From positions 6,557,779-6,621,778 of the forward strand of contig NZ_CP077089.1 in NCBI RefSeq assembly GCF_014268445.2: a stretch of 64,000 bases of DNA, written 5' to 3'. The translations under genes were made by a program, and so were the position numbers. Under the pieces are notes generated by a model that was given only the letters and a program-made list of their open reading frames with translations, did no database searches and had not been told where the DNA came from. The stretch is from Pseudomonas tensinigenes. Its GTDB lineage: Bacteria > Pseudomonadota > Gammaproteobacteria > Pseudomonadales > Pseudomonadaceae. Shown here in pieces: positions 10,160 to 21,017 of this stretch; the stretch's first letter is position 1; the number at the start of each line of letters is the position of its first letter.

Positions 10160-12385
10160 TTAGCTGCTCACCGGCAATATCGGACTACCCAACCGCTCCA
10201 GCAACGTCGCCTGCGCACTCCTCGGGTTCTGGTTACCGGTCGGCGTGTTGCGGATGTAACGGCCATCCGACTGCAAGCTCCAGCTATGAGTGTTATCAGT
10301 CAGATACAGCTCCAGCTCTTTCTTCACCCGGGTCAGCAGTTTCTTGCCTTCGACTGGGAAGCAAGTCTCGACACGCTTGTCGAGGTTGCGCTCCATCCAG
10401 TCGGCACTGGAAAGGAACATCTGCTCATCACCGCCATTGAGGAAGTAGAACACCCGCGTGTGCTCAAGGAAGCGGCCGATGATCGAGCGCACATGAATGT
10501 TGTGCGAAACCCCGGCAATCCCCGGACGCAGACAGCACATGCCGCGCACCACCAGGTCGATACGCACACCGGACTGGCTGGCCTTGTACAGCGCGCGAAT
10601 GATCTTCGGATCGGTCAGCGAGTTGAACTTGGCAATAATGTGCGCCGGCTTGCCTTCAACAGCGAACTGGGTCTCGCGGGCAATCATGTCGAGCATGCCC
10701 TTCTTCAGGGTGAACGGCGCATGCAGCAGCTTCTTCATGCGCAGGGTTTTACCCATGCCGATCAGCTGGCTGAACAGTTTGCCGACGTCTTCGCACAAGG
10801 CGTCGTCGGAGGTCAGCAGGCTGTAGTCGGTGTACAGCTTGGCGTTGCCGGCGTGGTAGTTACCGGTGCCGAGGTGCGCGTAGCGGACGATTTCGCCGGC
10901 TTCGCGACGCAGGATCAGCATCATCTTGGCGTGGGTCTTGAAGCCGACCACACCGTAAATCACCACCGCACCGGCCGCTTGCAGACGGCTGGCCAGTTGC
11001 AGGTTGGACTCTTCGTCGAACCGCGCACGCAGCTCGATGACCGCCGTCACTTCCTTGCCGTTACGCGCGGCATCCACCAGCGCATCGACGATCTCGGAGT
11101 TGGCGCCGGAGCGGTACAGGGTCTGACGCACAGCGAGAACGTGCGGGTCTTTCGCCGCCTGACGCAGCAGGTCGACCACCGGGGTGAACGACTCGAATGG
11201 GTGCAGCAAGAGGATGTCCTGCTTGCTGACCACGCTGAAGATGTTTTCACTGTTCTGCAGCAGTTTCGGGATCTGCGGGGTGAACGGCGTGTATTGCAGC
11301 TCCGGATGGCTGTCGAGCCCGGTGATGCTGAACAGCCGCGTCAGGTTGACCGGGCCGTTGACCTGATACAGCTCGCTCTCGCTCAGGTTGAACTGCTTGA
11401 GCAGGTAGTCCGAAAGATGTTTCGGGCAAGTGTCGGCGACTTCCAGACGTACCGCATCACCGTAACGACGCGAGAACAACTCGCCACGCAGGGCGCGGGC
11501 CAGGTCTTCTACATCTTCGGAGTCGAGCGCCAGGTCGGCGTTTCGGGTCAGACGGAACTGGTAGCAGCCTTTTACCTTCATGCCTTGGAACAGGTCATCG
11601 GCGTGGGCGTGGATCATCGACGACAGGAACACATAGTTGTCGCCCGGGCCGCCAACTTCTTCCGGCACCTTGATGATCCGTGGCAGCAGGCGCGGCGCCG
11701 GGATGATCGCCAGACCGGAGTCGCGACCGAAGGCGTCGATGCCTTCCAGTTCGACGATGAAGTTCAGGCTCTTGTTCACCAGCAACGGGAACGGGTGCGT
11801 CGGGTCGAGGCCGATCGGCGTGATGATCGGTGCGATCTCGTCGCGGAAATAACGGCGCACCCAGGTTTTGATCTTGACCGTCCAGTGCCGGCGACGAATA
11901 AAGCGCACCTGATGCTTTTCCAGCTCCGGCAACAGAATGTCGTTGAGGATCGCGTATTGACGGTCAACGTGACCATGGACCAGCTCGCTGATCCGCGCCA
12001 GCGCCTGATGCGGTTGCAAGCCATCAGCTCCGGCCTGCTCACGGGCGAAGGTGATCTGCTTCTTCAGACCGGCGACGCGAATTTCAAAGAATTCGTCAAG
12101 GTTGCTGGAGAAGATCAGCAGGAACTTCAGGCGTTCCAGCAACGGATAGGACTCGTCCAGCGCCTGTTCCAGCACGCGGATATTGAATTGCAGTTGCGAA
12201 AGCTCACGGTGGATGTACAGGCTGCTGTCATCCAGGCCCGGTATCGCAATCACTGGCGCCGCCGCGACAGGTTCGGTGACTGGCGCGGGTGGCGCAGGCT
12301 CCAGTTCCGGCGGGGTCTCGGTGATTTGCTCGACCACCGGTTGAGCTTCTTTTACTGCAACTTCCGTGAGTCCTTCGGTATTCAT
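10160..12385 (-). CDS. ppk: Polyphosphate kinase 1
   Basis: A 741-residue enzyme that makes polyphosphate from the gamma phosphate of ATP. The N-terminal domain (starting [19 protein letters not shown] near residue 57), head domain and the two C-terminal phospholipase-D-like domains are present. The phosphohistidine region is THAKMMLI followed by [11 protein letters not shown], and a second histidine lies in LEHTRVFYF. The first 50 residues are a low-complexity Pro/Glu/Ala extension. AGGA precedes the ATG. It lies 18 bases downstream of hemB on the same strand, so the two are probably cotranscribed. Confidence 0.96.
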   Translation of the reverse strand: MNTEGLTEVAVKEAQPVVEQITETPPELEPAPPAPVTEPVAAAPVIAIPGLDDSSLYIHRELSQLQFNIRVLEQALDESYPLLERLKFLLIFSSNLDEFFEIRVAGLKKQITFAREQAGADGLQPHQALARISELVHGHVDRQYAILNDILLPELEKHQVRFIRRRHWTVKIKTWVRRYFRDEIAPIITPIGLDPTHPFPLLVNKSLNFIVELEGIDAFGRDSGLAIIPAPRLLPRIIKVPEEVGGPGDNYVFLSSMIHAHADDLFQGMKVKGCYQFRLTRNADLALDSEDVEDLARALRGELFSRRYGDAVRLEVADTCPKHLSDYLLKQFNLSESELYQVNGPVNLTRLFSITGLDSHPELQYTPFTPQIPKLLQNSENIFSVVSKQDILLLHPFESFTPVVDLLRQAAKDPHVLAVRQTLYRSGANSEIVDALVDAARNGKEVTAVIELRARFDEESNLQLASRLQAAGAVVIYGVVGFKTHAKMMLILRREAGEIVRYAHLGTGNYHAGNAKLYTDYSLLTSDDALCEDVGKLFSQLIGMGKTLRMKKLLHAPFTLKKGMLDMIARETQFAVEGKPAHIIAKFNSLTDPKIIRALYKASQSGVRIDLVVRGMCCLRPGIAGVSHNIHVRSIIGRFLEHTRVFYFLNGGDEQMFLSSADWMERNLDKRVETCFPVEGKKLLTRVKKELELYLTDNTHSWSLQSDGRYIRNTPTGNQNPRSAQATLLERLGSPILPVSS

Positions 12386-12403
12386 TGAATGTTCCTGGGA
12401 GGG

Positions 12404-13543
<1,140 letters not shown>

Positions 13544-13552
13544 TCACGTCGA

Positions 13553-13583
13553 GACACATTTGGACACTTTCATGAATGTGTCC
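13553..13583. promoter_or_regulatory. Strong palindrome upstream of the DedA gene, probable operator
   Basis: Positions 13562-13583 form a 22-bp palindrome with 20 symmetric positions: GGACAC, T, TTCATGAA, T, GTGTCC. A further half-site-like GACACATT precedes it at 13553. It ends 41 bases before the DedA start in the hemB-DedA divergent region. No T-run follows, so it is not a terminator. A TGACAGTTAT direct repeat lies further upstream (13452 and 13485). The binding protein is unknown. Confidence 0.5.
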
Positions 13584-13624
13584 GAAGGGTTAGGCTGCGC
13601 GTTCATTTCGCCAGCACCCAGACA

Positions 13625-14275
13625 ATGCTCCAACAATTTCTGCATGACTTTGGCTACTTTGCCTTGTTCCTCGGCACGTTTTTCGAAGGCGAAACCATTC
13701 TGGTGCTCGCGGGCTTCCTCGCGTTCCGTGGATACATGGACATCAATATGGTGGTGGTCGTGGCGTTCTTCGGCAGCTATGCCGGTGATCAGCTGTGGTA
13801 TTTCCTGGGACGCAAGCACGGACGCAAATTGCTCGCGCGCAAACCGCGCTGGCAGATGATGGGCGACCGCGCGCTGGAGCACATTCGCAAGCATCCGGAC
13901 ATCTGGGTTCTGAGCTTCCGCTTCGTCTATGGCTTGCGCACAGTGATGCCCGTGGCGATCGGCCTGTCGGGTTATCCGCCGGGGCGTTATCTGCTGCTCA
14001 ACGGCATCGGTGCAGCGATCTGGGCGACCGCGCTGGCCGCTGCGGCTTACCACTTCGGGGCGGTGCTGGAAGGCATGCTCGGCAGTATCAAGAAGTACGA
14101 GCTGTGGGTGTTGGGTGCATTTCTGGTGCTGGGCGTTGGCTTGTGGCTGCGCCGTCGTTTCAAGAATGCCCGTCTCGCCAGGCAGGTCTACGCCGACGAG
14201 CAAGCCGCAAAAGCTGCACTGCTGAATCAAGCTGAAGTGACCAAACCTGCCGAACCGAAGACGCCAGCCGAGTAA
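13625..14275 (+). CDS. DedA-family membrane protein
   Basis: A 216-residue inner-membrane protein. DedA proteins are implicated in undecaprenyl-phosphate or phospholipid flipping and envelope homeostasis. The family motifs are FFEGETILVLAGFLAFRG near 18-35, GSYAGDQLWYFLGRKHGR near 51-68, and FVYGLRTVMPVAIGLSGYPPGRY near 99-121. About five hydrophobic segments are followed by a basic and then Ala/Glu-rich cytoplasmic tail. No strong Shine-Dalgarno precedes the ATG. It stands alone, divergent from hemB, with a striking palindrome upstream. Confidence 0.9.
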   Translation: MLQQFLHDFGYFALFLGTFFEGETILVLAGFLAFRGYMDINMVVVVAFFGSYAGDQLWYFLGRKHGRKLLARKPRWQMMGDRALEHIRKHPDIWVLSFRFVYGLRTVMPVAIGLSGYPPGRYLLLNGIGAAIWATALAAAAYHFGAVLEGMLGSIKKYELWVLGAFLVLGVGLWLRRRFKNARLARQVYADEQAAKAALLNQAEVTKPAEPKTPAE

Positions 14276-14554
14276 CTCGCTGGCGACTGGCGTACAGCCC
14301 TGTGCACAGCGCGGGCTGGCCGCCTCTTTCAGTCATTTATCCCCCTCTGCGCTCGCGGACTTCCGTTCGTCAGCGGCGTTCTCACGCCAAAAATCACCCG
14401 TTCATCACGCAACAGACTTGCCAAATAATGAACACCCCGCCGTTGTTGCGATCCATGTAGAAAGCGCTCCATGCAGGTGCAGCCGCGACTTGGGCCTATG
14501 GCAACGCGCGACAATTTAGTGGACATTTAGCGCCATGAATCTGGAGAGAAACCC

Positions 14555-15223
14555 ATGAGCAAAAAAGTTGCAGTGATCCTGTCCGGCAGTGGCGTGTACG
14601 ACGGCGCCGAGATCCATGAAAGCGTCATCACCCTGCTGCGCCTCGACCAACGCGGCGCGCAGGTGCAGTGCTTCGCCCCGAACATCGCGCAATTGCATGT
14701 GATCAATCACCTGACCGGCGAAGAAATGCCCGAGTCGCGCAACGTCCTGGTGGAATCGGCACGCATTGCCCGAGGCAACATCAAGGACATCCGTGAAGCC
14801 GATGTCGACGACTTCGATGCGCTGATCGTGCCGGGTGGGTTTGGTGCGGCGAAGAACCTTTCGAACTTTGCTGTTGAAGGCGCTGGCTGCAGCGTGCAGC
14901 CGGAAGTGCTGGCACTGGCCGAGGCGTTTGCCGAAGCGGGCAAACCGGTGGGCCTGATGTGCATCTCGCCGGCATTGGCGGCGAAGATCTATGGCCCAGG
15001 CGTAACTTGCACCATCGGCAACGACGCCGACACGGCCACGGCAATGAACAAGATGGGCGCCACCCACGAAGACTGTGCGGTGACGGAGATTATCGAAGAC
15101 AAGGCGCGCAAACTGGTGACAACCCCGGCTTACATGCTGGCGCAGAACATCAGTGAAGCGGCGTCGGGGATCAATAAACTGGTCGACCGCGTCCTCGAAC
15201 TGACCCACGAAAACGACGCCTGA
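14555..15223 (+). CDS. elbB: ElbB (glyoxalase/DJ-1-like protein)
   Basis: A 222-residue member of the DJ-1/PfpI class-I glutamine-amidotransferase-like superfamily. The nucleophile elbow is GLMCISPA with Cys136, and the glycine-rich loop is VPGGFGAAKNLS. Glu19 (GAEIHE) probably contacts the cysteine as in other members. E. coli ElbB (YhbL) has been linked to isoprenoid synthesis and has low glyoxalase activity; the true role is unsettled. GGAGAG precedes the ATG. The 279-base gap upstream holds no gene. Confidence 0.9.
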   Translation: MSKKVAVILSGSGVYDGAEIHESVITLLRLDQRGAQVQCFAPNIAQLHVINHLTGEEMPESRNVLVESARIARGNIKDIREADVDDFDALIVPGGFGAAKNLSNFAVEGAGCSVQPEVLALAEAFAEAGKPVGLMCISPALAAKIYGPGVTCTIGNDADTATAMNKMGATHEDCAVTEIIEDKARKLVTTPAYMLAQNISEAASGINKLVDRVLELTHENDA

Positions 15224-15248
15224 TCTCCAACTGCGTACAAAACCAAAG

Positions 15249-15336
15249 GTGGGAGTGAGCCTGCTCGCGAAGGCGGTGTGTCATTCAACTCTATGTTGTC
15301 TGATACAACGCATTCGCGAGCAGGCTCGCTCCCACA
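15249..15336. repeat. Inverted REP pair
   Basis: GTGGGAGTGAGCCTGCTCGC faces GCGAGCAGGCTCGCTCCCAC across about 45 bases, between the convergent elbB and DUF188 genes. Confidence 0.9.
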
Positions 15337-15353
15337 GAGGATTTGTGTAGGGC

Positions 15354-15809
15354 TTAAGGTTTGCGCGTCAGTCGAGTGAGGATCCGGTCCAGCGCATTGG
15401 CAAACGCTTGTTTCTCGCGATCGCCAAACGGTGCAGGTCCACCGCTCATCTGGCCTTGTTCACGCAGGTCAGTGAACAGATTGCGCACCGCCAGCCGCTC
15501 ACCCATATTTTGCGCATCGAACTCCTTGCCGCGCGGATCCAGCGCCGCGACGCCCTTCTTCACCAGCCGGTCGGCCAGCGGGATATCGCTGCAAATCACC
15601 AGCTCACCCGGTACCGCGTGCTCGACCAGATAGTCGTCTGCTGCATCCGGGCCGCTCGGCACCACGATCAGTTTGACGATGGCCAGCCCCGGCTTGATCT
15701 GCGGCTGCCCGGCCACCAGCACCACTTCAAACTGGCGCTTGAGCGCAAACTTCACCACCAGATCCTTCGCCGCCCGTGGGCAGGCGTCGGCATCGATCCA
15801 TACACGCAT
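15354..15809 (-). CDS. DUF188 / YaiI-YqxD family protein
   Basis: A 151-residue protein of the UPF0178 family, related to PIN-like NYN nuclease folds but without proven function. The family signature is MRVWIDADACPRAAKD at the N-terminus. Others are VPSGPDAADDYL and SDIPLADRLVKKG, and the MSGGPAPFGDREKQ segment near 129. I chose the ATG at 15809, with GGAGG eight bases upstream; a longer in-frame start adds seven unsupported residues. It is flanked by REP pairs on both sides. Confidence 0.88.
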   Translation of the reverse strand: MRVWIDADACPRAAKDLVVKFALKRQFEVVLVAGQPQIKPGLAIVKLIVVPSGPDAADDYLVEHAVPGELVICSDIPLADRLVKKGVAALDPRGKEFDAQNMGERLAVRNLFTDLREQGQMSGGPAPFGDREKQAFANALDRILTRLTRKP

Positions 15810-15830
15810 TTTTCTAACCTCCAAAAACAA

Positions 15831-15894
15831 TTCGCGAGCAAGCTCACTCCCACAGGTTACGCGTAAACCCTGTGGGAGCGAGCCTGCTCGCGAA
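15831..15894. repeat. Inverted REP pair
   Basis: TTCGCGAGCAAGCTCACTCC faces GGAGCGAGCCTGCTCGCGAA across a short spacer, between the FTR1 gene and the DUF188 gene. Confidence 0.9.
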
Positions 15895-15914
15895 TGTGAG
15901 CGCAGCGAATGCTG

Positions 15915-17810
15915 TTAAGCGACTACCCGTCGCTTCTCAGCCATCCAACTGCGCCCGTACAACACCACAATCGCCAGAATCGCCACCGCCTGCGCCGTCA
16001 ACGAATACGCATCGGCATGAATGCCCAGCCAGTCGAATTCAAAGAACGCCACCGGCCGCGTGCCGAAGATCCCGGCTTCCTGCAAGGCCTTCACACCGTG
16101 CCCGGCAAACACCACCGACAGCGCACACAGCAGCGCCGCGTTGATGCTGAAGAACAGCGTCAGCGGTAGTTTCGCCGAACCGCGCAGAATCACCCACGCC
16201 AGACCCACCAGCAGCACCAGCGCCGTCGCCCCGCCCGCAAGCACCGCGTCATGCCCGGCCGGGCCAGCCTGCAGCCACAGGGTTTCGTAGAACAGGATCA
16301 CTTCGAACAACTCGCGATACACCGAGAAGAACGCCAGAATCGCGAAACCGAAACGTCCGCCGCCACCGACCAGACTGCTCTTGATGTAATCCTGCCAGGC
16401 CGCTGCGTGGCGACGGTCATGCATCCACACACCCAGCCACAAGACCATGACACTGGCGAACAGCGCCGTCGCGCCTTCGAGCAGTTCACGCTGCGAACCA
16501 CTGACATCGATGACATACGCCGCCAGCGCCCAAGTGCCCAAACCCGCCAGCAGCGCGAGGCCCCAACCGACGTTGACGCTGCGCACCGCCGATTGCTGGC
16601 CGGTGTTGCGCAGGAACGCGAGGATCGCCGCCAGCACCAGAATCGCTTCCAGACCTTCGCGCAGCAGAATCAGTAAACCGGAGATGTAGCTCAGCGACCA
16701 GCTCAGACCATCGCTGCCAAGCAGGCCGGCAGACTCTTTCAACTTGGCCTTGGCCACGTTCAGGCGCTGCTCGGCCTGCTCGACCGGCAAGCCGTCCTGC
16801 AACGATTGCCGATACGCCATCAGCGATTTTTCAGTGTCCTTGCGCACGTTGGCGTCGACGTTATCCAGCGAACTCTCGACCAGTTCGAAGCCTTCCAGAT
16901 ACGCCGCGACCGACAGGTCATAAGCCTGATCGTGTTCGCCGACGCGGTATGCGGCGAGGCTCTTGTCCAGGGTTGCCGCGGTGTAGTCGAGCAACTGCGC
17001 CGGGCCACGCTTGACCTGCGGCGGCTGCGCGCGTTGCGCACGGAACGTCGCCGCCGCTTGCGGGCCATCGGCGGCCTGTACCTCGGCCGGTGTCTGGCGA
17101 GCCAGATCGGCGATGTTGTAGCTCTTCTCCGACTTGGCCGCCGCCGGATCGGCGCTGAAGCCGGCGATGTAAGTCGCCAGATCCCAACGCTGGCGATCAT
17201 CGAGCTGATCGGCAAACGCCGGCATGTCGGTGCCTTCGACGCCTTGGCCGAGGGTGTTGTAGATCGCGTACAGGCTCAGGTGATCCAACCGCGCCGCATC
17301 ACGCAGATTGGCCGGTGCCGGGGTCATGCCGAGTCCCGCCGGGCCGTCACCCGCGCCGCTGTCACCGTGGCACACCGAGCAATTCTGCGCATAGAGCGGT
17401 GCGCCGCGGGTCGGATCCGGAGTGATGATCGGTGCCTGGCTGACTTCATACGCCACCGCCAGTTGCGCGCCCAGTTGCCGCGCCTGACGGGCCACTTCGG
17501 CGCCGTCCTGCTTCGCGGTGATCGCTGTTTTCAATGCGCTGACACCTTGCTCCAACGCAGCTTTTTCAGGCTTGGCCGGCATGCCGGCGATCAAGCCTTG
17601 CAGCGCTTGGGTGAACTCCAGTTGCTCGCGATATTCGGAGTCATCGACCACCTTGCCTGCGGCTACCGTCGGCGGGTAGTCGGCGCTGATGTAGTCGAGC
17701 AGGTGCAGCGCTTGCGGTGCGCCTTCCACGGTATCGGCCAGCAGATTGAAGCTGCTCAGGGCAAACAGCGGGAACACCAGCCAGGCCAGAAAACGGGACG
17801 AGGCAGTCAT
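15915..17810 (-). CDS. FTR1-family iron permease fused to a cytochrome c domain
   Basis: A 631-residue envelope protein with a signal peptide (to LLADT), a c-type cytochrome domain (about 130-225, haem motif CSVCH at 144-148, likely axial Met197 in TDMPAF) and a helical linker. A C-terminal FTR1 permease has about seven membrane segments (370-625). The iron-passage motifs REGLE (384-388), RELLE (441-445) and RELFE (499-503) are present. FTR1 permeases import ferric iron after oxidation of ferrous iron, and the fused haem domain could serve as the electron acceptor; this is inference. No EfeO or EfeB gene is adjacent, and I found no convincing Fur box upstream. Confidence 0.9.
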   Translation of the reverse strand: MTASSRFLAWLVFPLFALSSFNLLADTVEGAPQALHLLDYISADYPPTVAAGKVVDDSEYREQLEFTQALQGLIAGMPAKPEKAALEQGVSALKTAITAKQDGAEVARQARQLGAQLAVAYEVSQAPIITPDPTRGAPLYAQNCSVCHGDSGAGDGPAGLGMTPAPANLRDAARLDHLSLYAIYNTLGQGVEGTDMPAFADQLDDRQRWDLATYIAGFSADPAAAKSEKSYNIADLARQTPAEVQAADGPQAAATFRAQRAQPPQVKRGPAQLLDYTAATLDKSLAAYRVGEHDQAYDLSVAAYLEGFELVESSLDNVDANVRKDTEKSLMAYRQSLQDGLPVEQAEQRLNVAKAKLKESAGLLGSDGLSWSLSYISGLLILLREGLEAILVLAAILAFLRNTGQQSAVRSVNVGWGLALLAGLGTWALAAYVIDVSGSQRELLEGATALFASVMVLWLGVWMHDRRHAAAWQDYIKSSLVGGGGRFGFAILAFFSVYRELFEVILFYETLWLQAGPAGHDAVLAGGATALVLLVGLAWVILRGSAKLPLTLFFSINAALLCALSVVFAGHGVKALQEAGIFGTRPVAFFEFDWLGIHADAYSLTAQAVAILAIVVLYGRSWMAEKRRVVA

Positions 17811-17999
17811 GGAGGATTCTCAAATGGAAATGCGAAGTTACATATTGTTCACTTCGAACGCGTTTCCCTCAAGCTTTGTCGACGTAGCGCCACACATGAC
17901 GCGAGCCATCGGCCTACAAAAATGCCACATCACTTAGCCACTATTGCACCCTATACTGCGCGACCTGTCGCATTTCCCGCTCAAGGATGAACCCCTTTC

Positions 18000-19400
18000 A
18001 TGCGCCATCGCTTGCACTTGCCCCTGTTGATCGCCGCCGTTGTGCACCTGAGCGGCTGCGGTGCGTATCGCAATTACGATCTGGAACTGCAACAGACCAC
18101 CGATCAGTTCAAGGCCGGCAACATCGACAGCACCCTGTCCGTGATCGAGGCGAACAACCCGGCTGCGGAAAAAGACCTGCTCTACTATTTCGAAAAGGGC
18201 ACTGTACTGAGTGCCGGCGGCGAGTTTGCGCAGAGCCAGACAACCTGGCGCAGCGCCGAGCAGATGATCATCGAGCGCCAAGACACCATTGAAACCACCG
18301 GCGACAAGTTGCTCGCCGCCATGGGCGATCACTGGGGCAGCATCATCAATGACAAGCTGCGCCGCTACGATGGCTACGACTACGAAAAAGTCATGCTGAC
18401 CACGCAAATGGCCCTCAACCAACTGGCCATGAATGACTTTGACGGTGCTCGCGCCGACATCAAGAAAACCCACGAGCGCGAAGCGCTTATAGCCCGCCAG
18501 CGGGAGCTGGAATACGAGCGTGTCGAAGAAGCGGCCAAGGCCCAGGGCGCGCGCGTGCATTACAAGGATCTGCAGGGTTACCCCGTGGTAATGCTCGAAT
18601 CGCCTGCGGTGATTGCTCTGAAAAACGGTTACCAAAGTGCATTCAGTCACTATCTCGCCGGCTTCACTTACGAAGCGCTGGGCGAGAAAGATCTGGCAGC
18701 GCCCGGCTATCGTCAGGCAATAGAACTGCGCCCGGACATGGCGTTTTTCCAACAGGCATTGCGCGACCTCGACAGCCCTGGCTTGAAGGCAGACGAAAGC
18801 GATGTGCTGATCATCGTGCAGAGCGGCCTGGCGCCGGCCCGCAGTTCCGTGCGCGTGCCCTACCCGGTGAAGCTCGCGGACGGGCAAGTCATCGTCGCCA
18901 ATGTTTCGTTTCCCGTGATGGTGCCCGACACCTCGACCCCGGCATTCAATCAAGTGGCCATTGATGGTCGACAGAAAAAGCTGATTGCGGTCAACAGCAT
19001 TACCGACATGTCCCTGCGCACCCTGCGTGACGACATGCCGGGCATTATCCAGCGCACAACCTATCGGGCATTTCTGGCGGCCGATGTTCAGGCTACGGAC
19101 AATCGACGCGATCCGAGCAAAGCCTCCTACGTCACGCACTGGGATGGCTTCGAGCAGGCCGACACCCGCACCTGGCGCACCCTGCCCAACCTCACCCAGG
19201 TCGTGCGCCTGCGCCTGAAAAAAGGTGACCACCTGATCAGCCTGCCTAACGCGTCCGGGGCTGCGCCACTGAAAATCCGTATCGACCAGAACCGCCAGGT
19301 TATCGGCCTGCGTGCCTTGGGTGATCGGGTGTTTGCCAATGGCAGCGCATTTCAGTCGGATGGGGCGCCGGCAAAGAGCGTGGTATCCAACCTGAAATAA
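18000..19400 (+). CDS. COG3014-family lipoprotein (first copy)
   Basis: A 466-residue predicted outer-membrane lipoprotein. The signal peptide ends in the lipobox LSGC (Cys20), followed by GAYRNYD. It contains TPR-like helical repeats: DLLYYFEKGTVL, YDYEKVMLTTQMALNQLAMND, and FSHYLAGFTYEALGEKDLA. A C-terminal beta-rich part shares DDMPGI, TRTWRTLP and VVRLRLKKG with the copy at 19608. Family function is unknown. It is divergent from the FTR1 gene across 189 bases. A separate promoter lies after it, so it is probably transcribed apart from the second copy. Confidence 0.85.
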   Translation: MRHRLHLPLLIAAVVHLSGCGAYRNYDLELQQTTDQFKAGNIDSTLSVIEANNPAAEKDLLYYFEKGTVLSAGGEFAQSQTTWRSAEQMIIERQDTIETTGDKLLAAMGDHWGSIINDKLRRYDGYDYEKVMLTTQMALNQLAMNDFDGARADIKKTHEREALIARQRELEYERVEEAAKAQGARVHYKDLQGYPVVMLESPAVIALKNGYQSAFSHYLAGFTYEALGEKDLAAPGYRQAIELRPDMAFFQQALRDLDSPGLKADESDVLIIVQSGLAPARSSVRVPYPVKLADGQVIVANVSFPVMVPDTSTPAFNQVAIDGRQKKLIAVNSITDMSLRTLRDDMPGIIQRTTYRAFLAADVQATDNRRDPSKASYVTHWDGFEQADTRTWRTLPNLTQVVRLRLKKGDHLISLPNASGAAPLKIRIDQNRQVIGLRALGDRVFANGSAFQSDGAPAKSVVSNLK

Positions 19401-19437
19401 GTAATGGCACCAAACTAACAAGTGCGATTAAAAAGCT

Positions 19438-19467
19438 ATTACATAGCCAGCACCGCCTGCTTATAAT
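19438..19467 (+). promoter_or_regulatory. Sigma-70 promoter of the COG3014-ycfL-lpoB operon
   Basis: ATTACA (19438-19443), an 18-base spacer and a consensus TATAAT (19462-19467). The leader of about 135 bases contains a hairpin TCCTCA-GGTTA-TGAGGA at 19503-19519 before the start at 19608. Confidence 0.55.
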
Positions 19468-19607
19468 GCCGCGCCCGCGTTATTGCGATCGGGCATTAAA
19501 GCTCCTCAGGTTATGAGGAATTGGCAGGAGGCCAACGCCACTGTCGATGGGTCACACCAGCCCGACCAGCATTCGCGGCTGTTTTACTCCAGGGAAGAAG
19601 TACCCCC

Positions 19608-21002
19608 ATGGCATTCCGCGCCCCCACCTTGATCGCGCTCAGCGCCGTCACTCTGCTGTCCGGCTGTTCGGCGTTTCGCAACTACGACTCCGAACTGGCA
19701 CAGACCAACCAGCAACTGGCCTCCGGCAACGTCGACGCCGCGCTGACTCTGCTGGAAAAGAACAACACCGGCCCAGACAAAGACCTGCTCTATTACTTCG
19801 AGAAAGGTGAGTTGCTGCGCGCCAAGGGTGACCTCTCCGGCAGCCAGAATGCCTGGAGCAGCGCCGATGGGGTGGTCGGTCAGTGGGAAGACGCCGTCAA
19901 GCTCGACACCGGGAAGTACCTGGCCCAGTTCGGCAGCTTCATCGTCAACGACAAAGTGCGTCGCTACGAAGGCTACGACTACGAAAAAGTCATGCTGACC
20001 ACGCAGATGGCCCTGAATCTGCTGGCGGTCAATGACTTCGACGGTGCGCGTACCGCGATCAAGAAGACTCACGAACGTGAAGCGGTGATCGCCGAGTTGC
20101 GTGACAAGGAATACCTCAAGAGCGAAGAAGAGGCCGAGAAAGAAGGCATCAAGACGCAGTACAAAGACCTGCAGGGCTATCCGGTCGCCAGTCTCGACGC
20201 GCCGGAAGTGGTCGGTCTGAAAAACAGCTACCAGAGTGCGTTCAGCCATTACCTGTCCGGTTTCGTCTATGAAGCCCTGGGCGAAAAAGGCCTGGCTGCA
20301 CCGGGCTACCGCAAGGCCGCCGAACTGCGTCCGAACACGCCGCTGCTGGAGCAGGCGCTGGTCAATCTCGACAAGCCGAGCAAGTCCGACGACAGCGACA
20401 TCCTCATCGTTGTCCAGAGCGGTCTGGCCCCGGCCCGTGACTCGATCCGAGTGCCGTTGCCATTGCCGATCTCCAACAACGTGGTGATCACACCGTTGTC
20501 GTTCCCGATCATCAAGCCTGACACCTCCACGGCGACTTTCGCGCAGATCGGCGTCGACGGTCAGCAGGTCGATCTGACCGCGCTCAACAGCACCACCGCG
20601 ATGTCCCGCCGCGCCCTGCGCGACGATATGCCGGGAATCATTGTGCGCACCACCGTGCGGGCGATCACCAAGGGTGTAGCGCAGAAGCAGATCAACGAAA
20701 CCAACCCGCTGGCCGGTCTGGCCGTCGGTATCTCTTCAGCTGTGCTCGAAGGTGCCGATACCCGTACGTGGCGCACCCTGCCGGATTACACCCAAGTGGT
20801 GCGTCTGCGTCTGAAAAAGGGTGAGCATCAGGTTACCCTGCCAAGCGCCGTCGGCGGTTCAGTGGTCAAGGTCACTGTCGATCAGCGTTATCAAGTGATC
20901 ACTCTGCGCGCCGTGGGCAACCAGGTGTTCGCCGGTGGCCTCGCCGCACACGTCATCCCGAGCGCCAGCGCGACCAACGTCGCCAGCCTCAAACAACCTT
21001 AA
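19608..21002 (+). CDS. COG3014-family lipoprotein (second copy)
   Basis: A 464-residue lipoprotein clearly paralogous to the one at 18000. It has lipobox LSGC followed by SAFRNYD, and the same YDYEKVMLTTQMALN, KKTHEREA, YKDLQGYPV, IVVQSGLAPAR and TRTWRTLP blocks. I chose the ATG at 19608 because a GGGAAG site precedes it and the signal peptide starts there; upstream in-frame codons are unsupported. It is followed at 15 bases by ycfL and then lpoB, suggesting an operon for an outer-membrane assembly, perhaps acting on the peptidoglycan side. No member of the family has an assigned activity that I know of. Confidence 0.88.
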   Translation: MAFRAPTLIALSAVTLLSGCSAFRNYDSELAQTNQQLASGNVDAALTLLEKNNTGPDKDLLYYFEKGELLRAKGDLSGSQNAWSSADGVVGQWEDAVKLDTGKYLAQFGSFIVNDKVRRYEGYDYEKVMLTTQMALNLLAVNDFDGARTAIKKTHEREAVIAELRDKEYLKSEEEAEKEGIKTQYKDLQGYPVASLDAPEVVGLKNSYQSAFSHYLSGFVYEALGEKGLAAPGYRKAAELRPNTPLLEQALVNLDKPSKSDDSDILIVVQSGLAPARDSIRVPLPLPISNNVVITPLSFPIIKPDTSTATFAQIGVDGQQVDLTALNSTTAMSRRALRDDMPGIIVRTTVRAITKGVAQKQINETNPLAGLAVGISSAVLEGADTRTWRTLPDYTQVVRLRLKKGEHQVTLPSAVGGSVVKVTVDQRYQVITLRAVGNQVFAGGLAAHVIPSASATNVASLKQP

Positions 21003-21017
21003 GAACGGAGTCTTTGC

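Noticed and set aside
10145..12388. A plus-strand frame of 747 codons opposite ppk
   Set aside because: ppk is certain by its motifs; the opposite frame has no recognisable domain.
15249..15336. CRISPR-like repeats
   Set aside because: The GAGCAGGCTCGCTCC repeats are inverted pairs scattered between genes, not evenly spaced direct repeats, and no cas gene is present.
17811..17999. A Fur box for the FTR1 gene
   Set aside because: No GATAATGATAATCATTATC-like match in the divergent region; only A/T-rich pieces with many mismatches.
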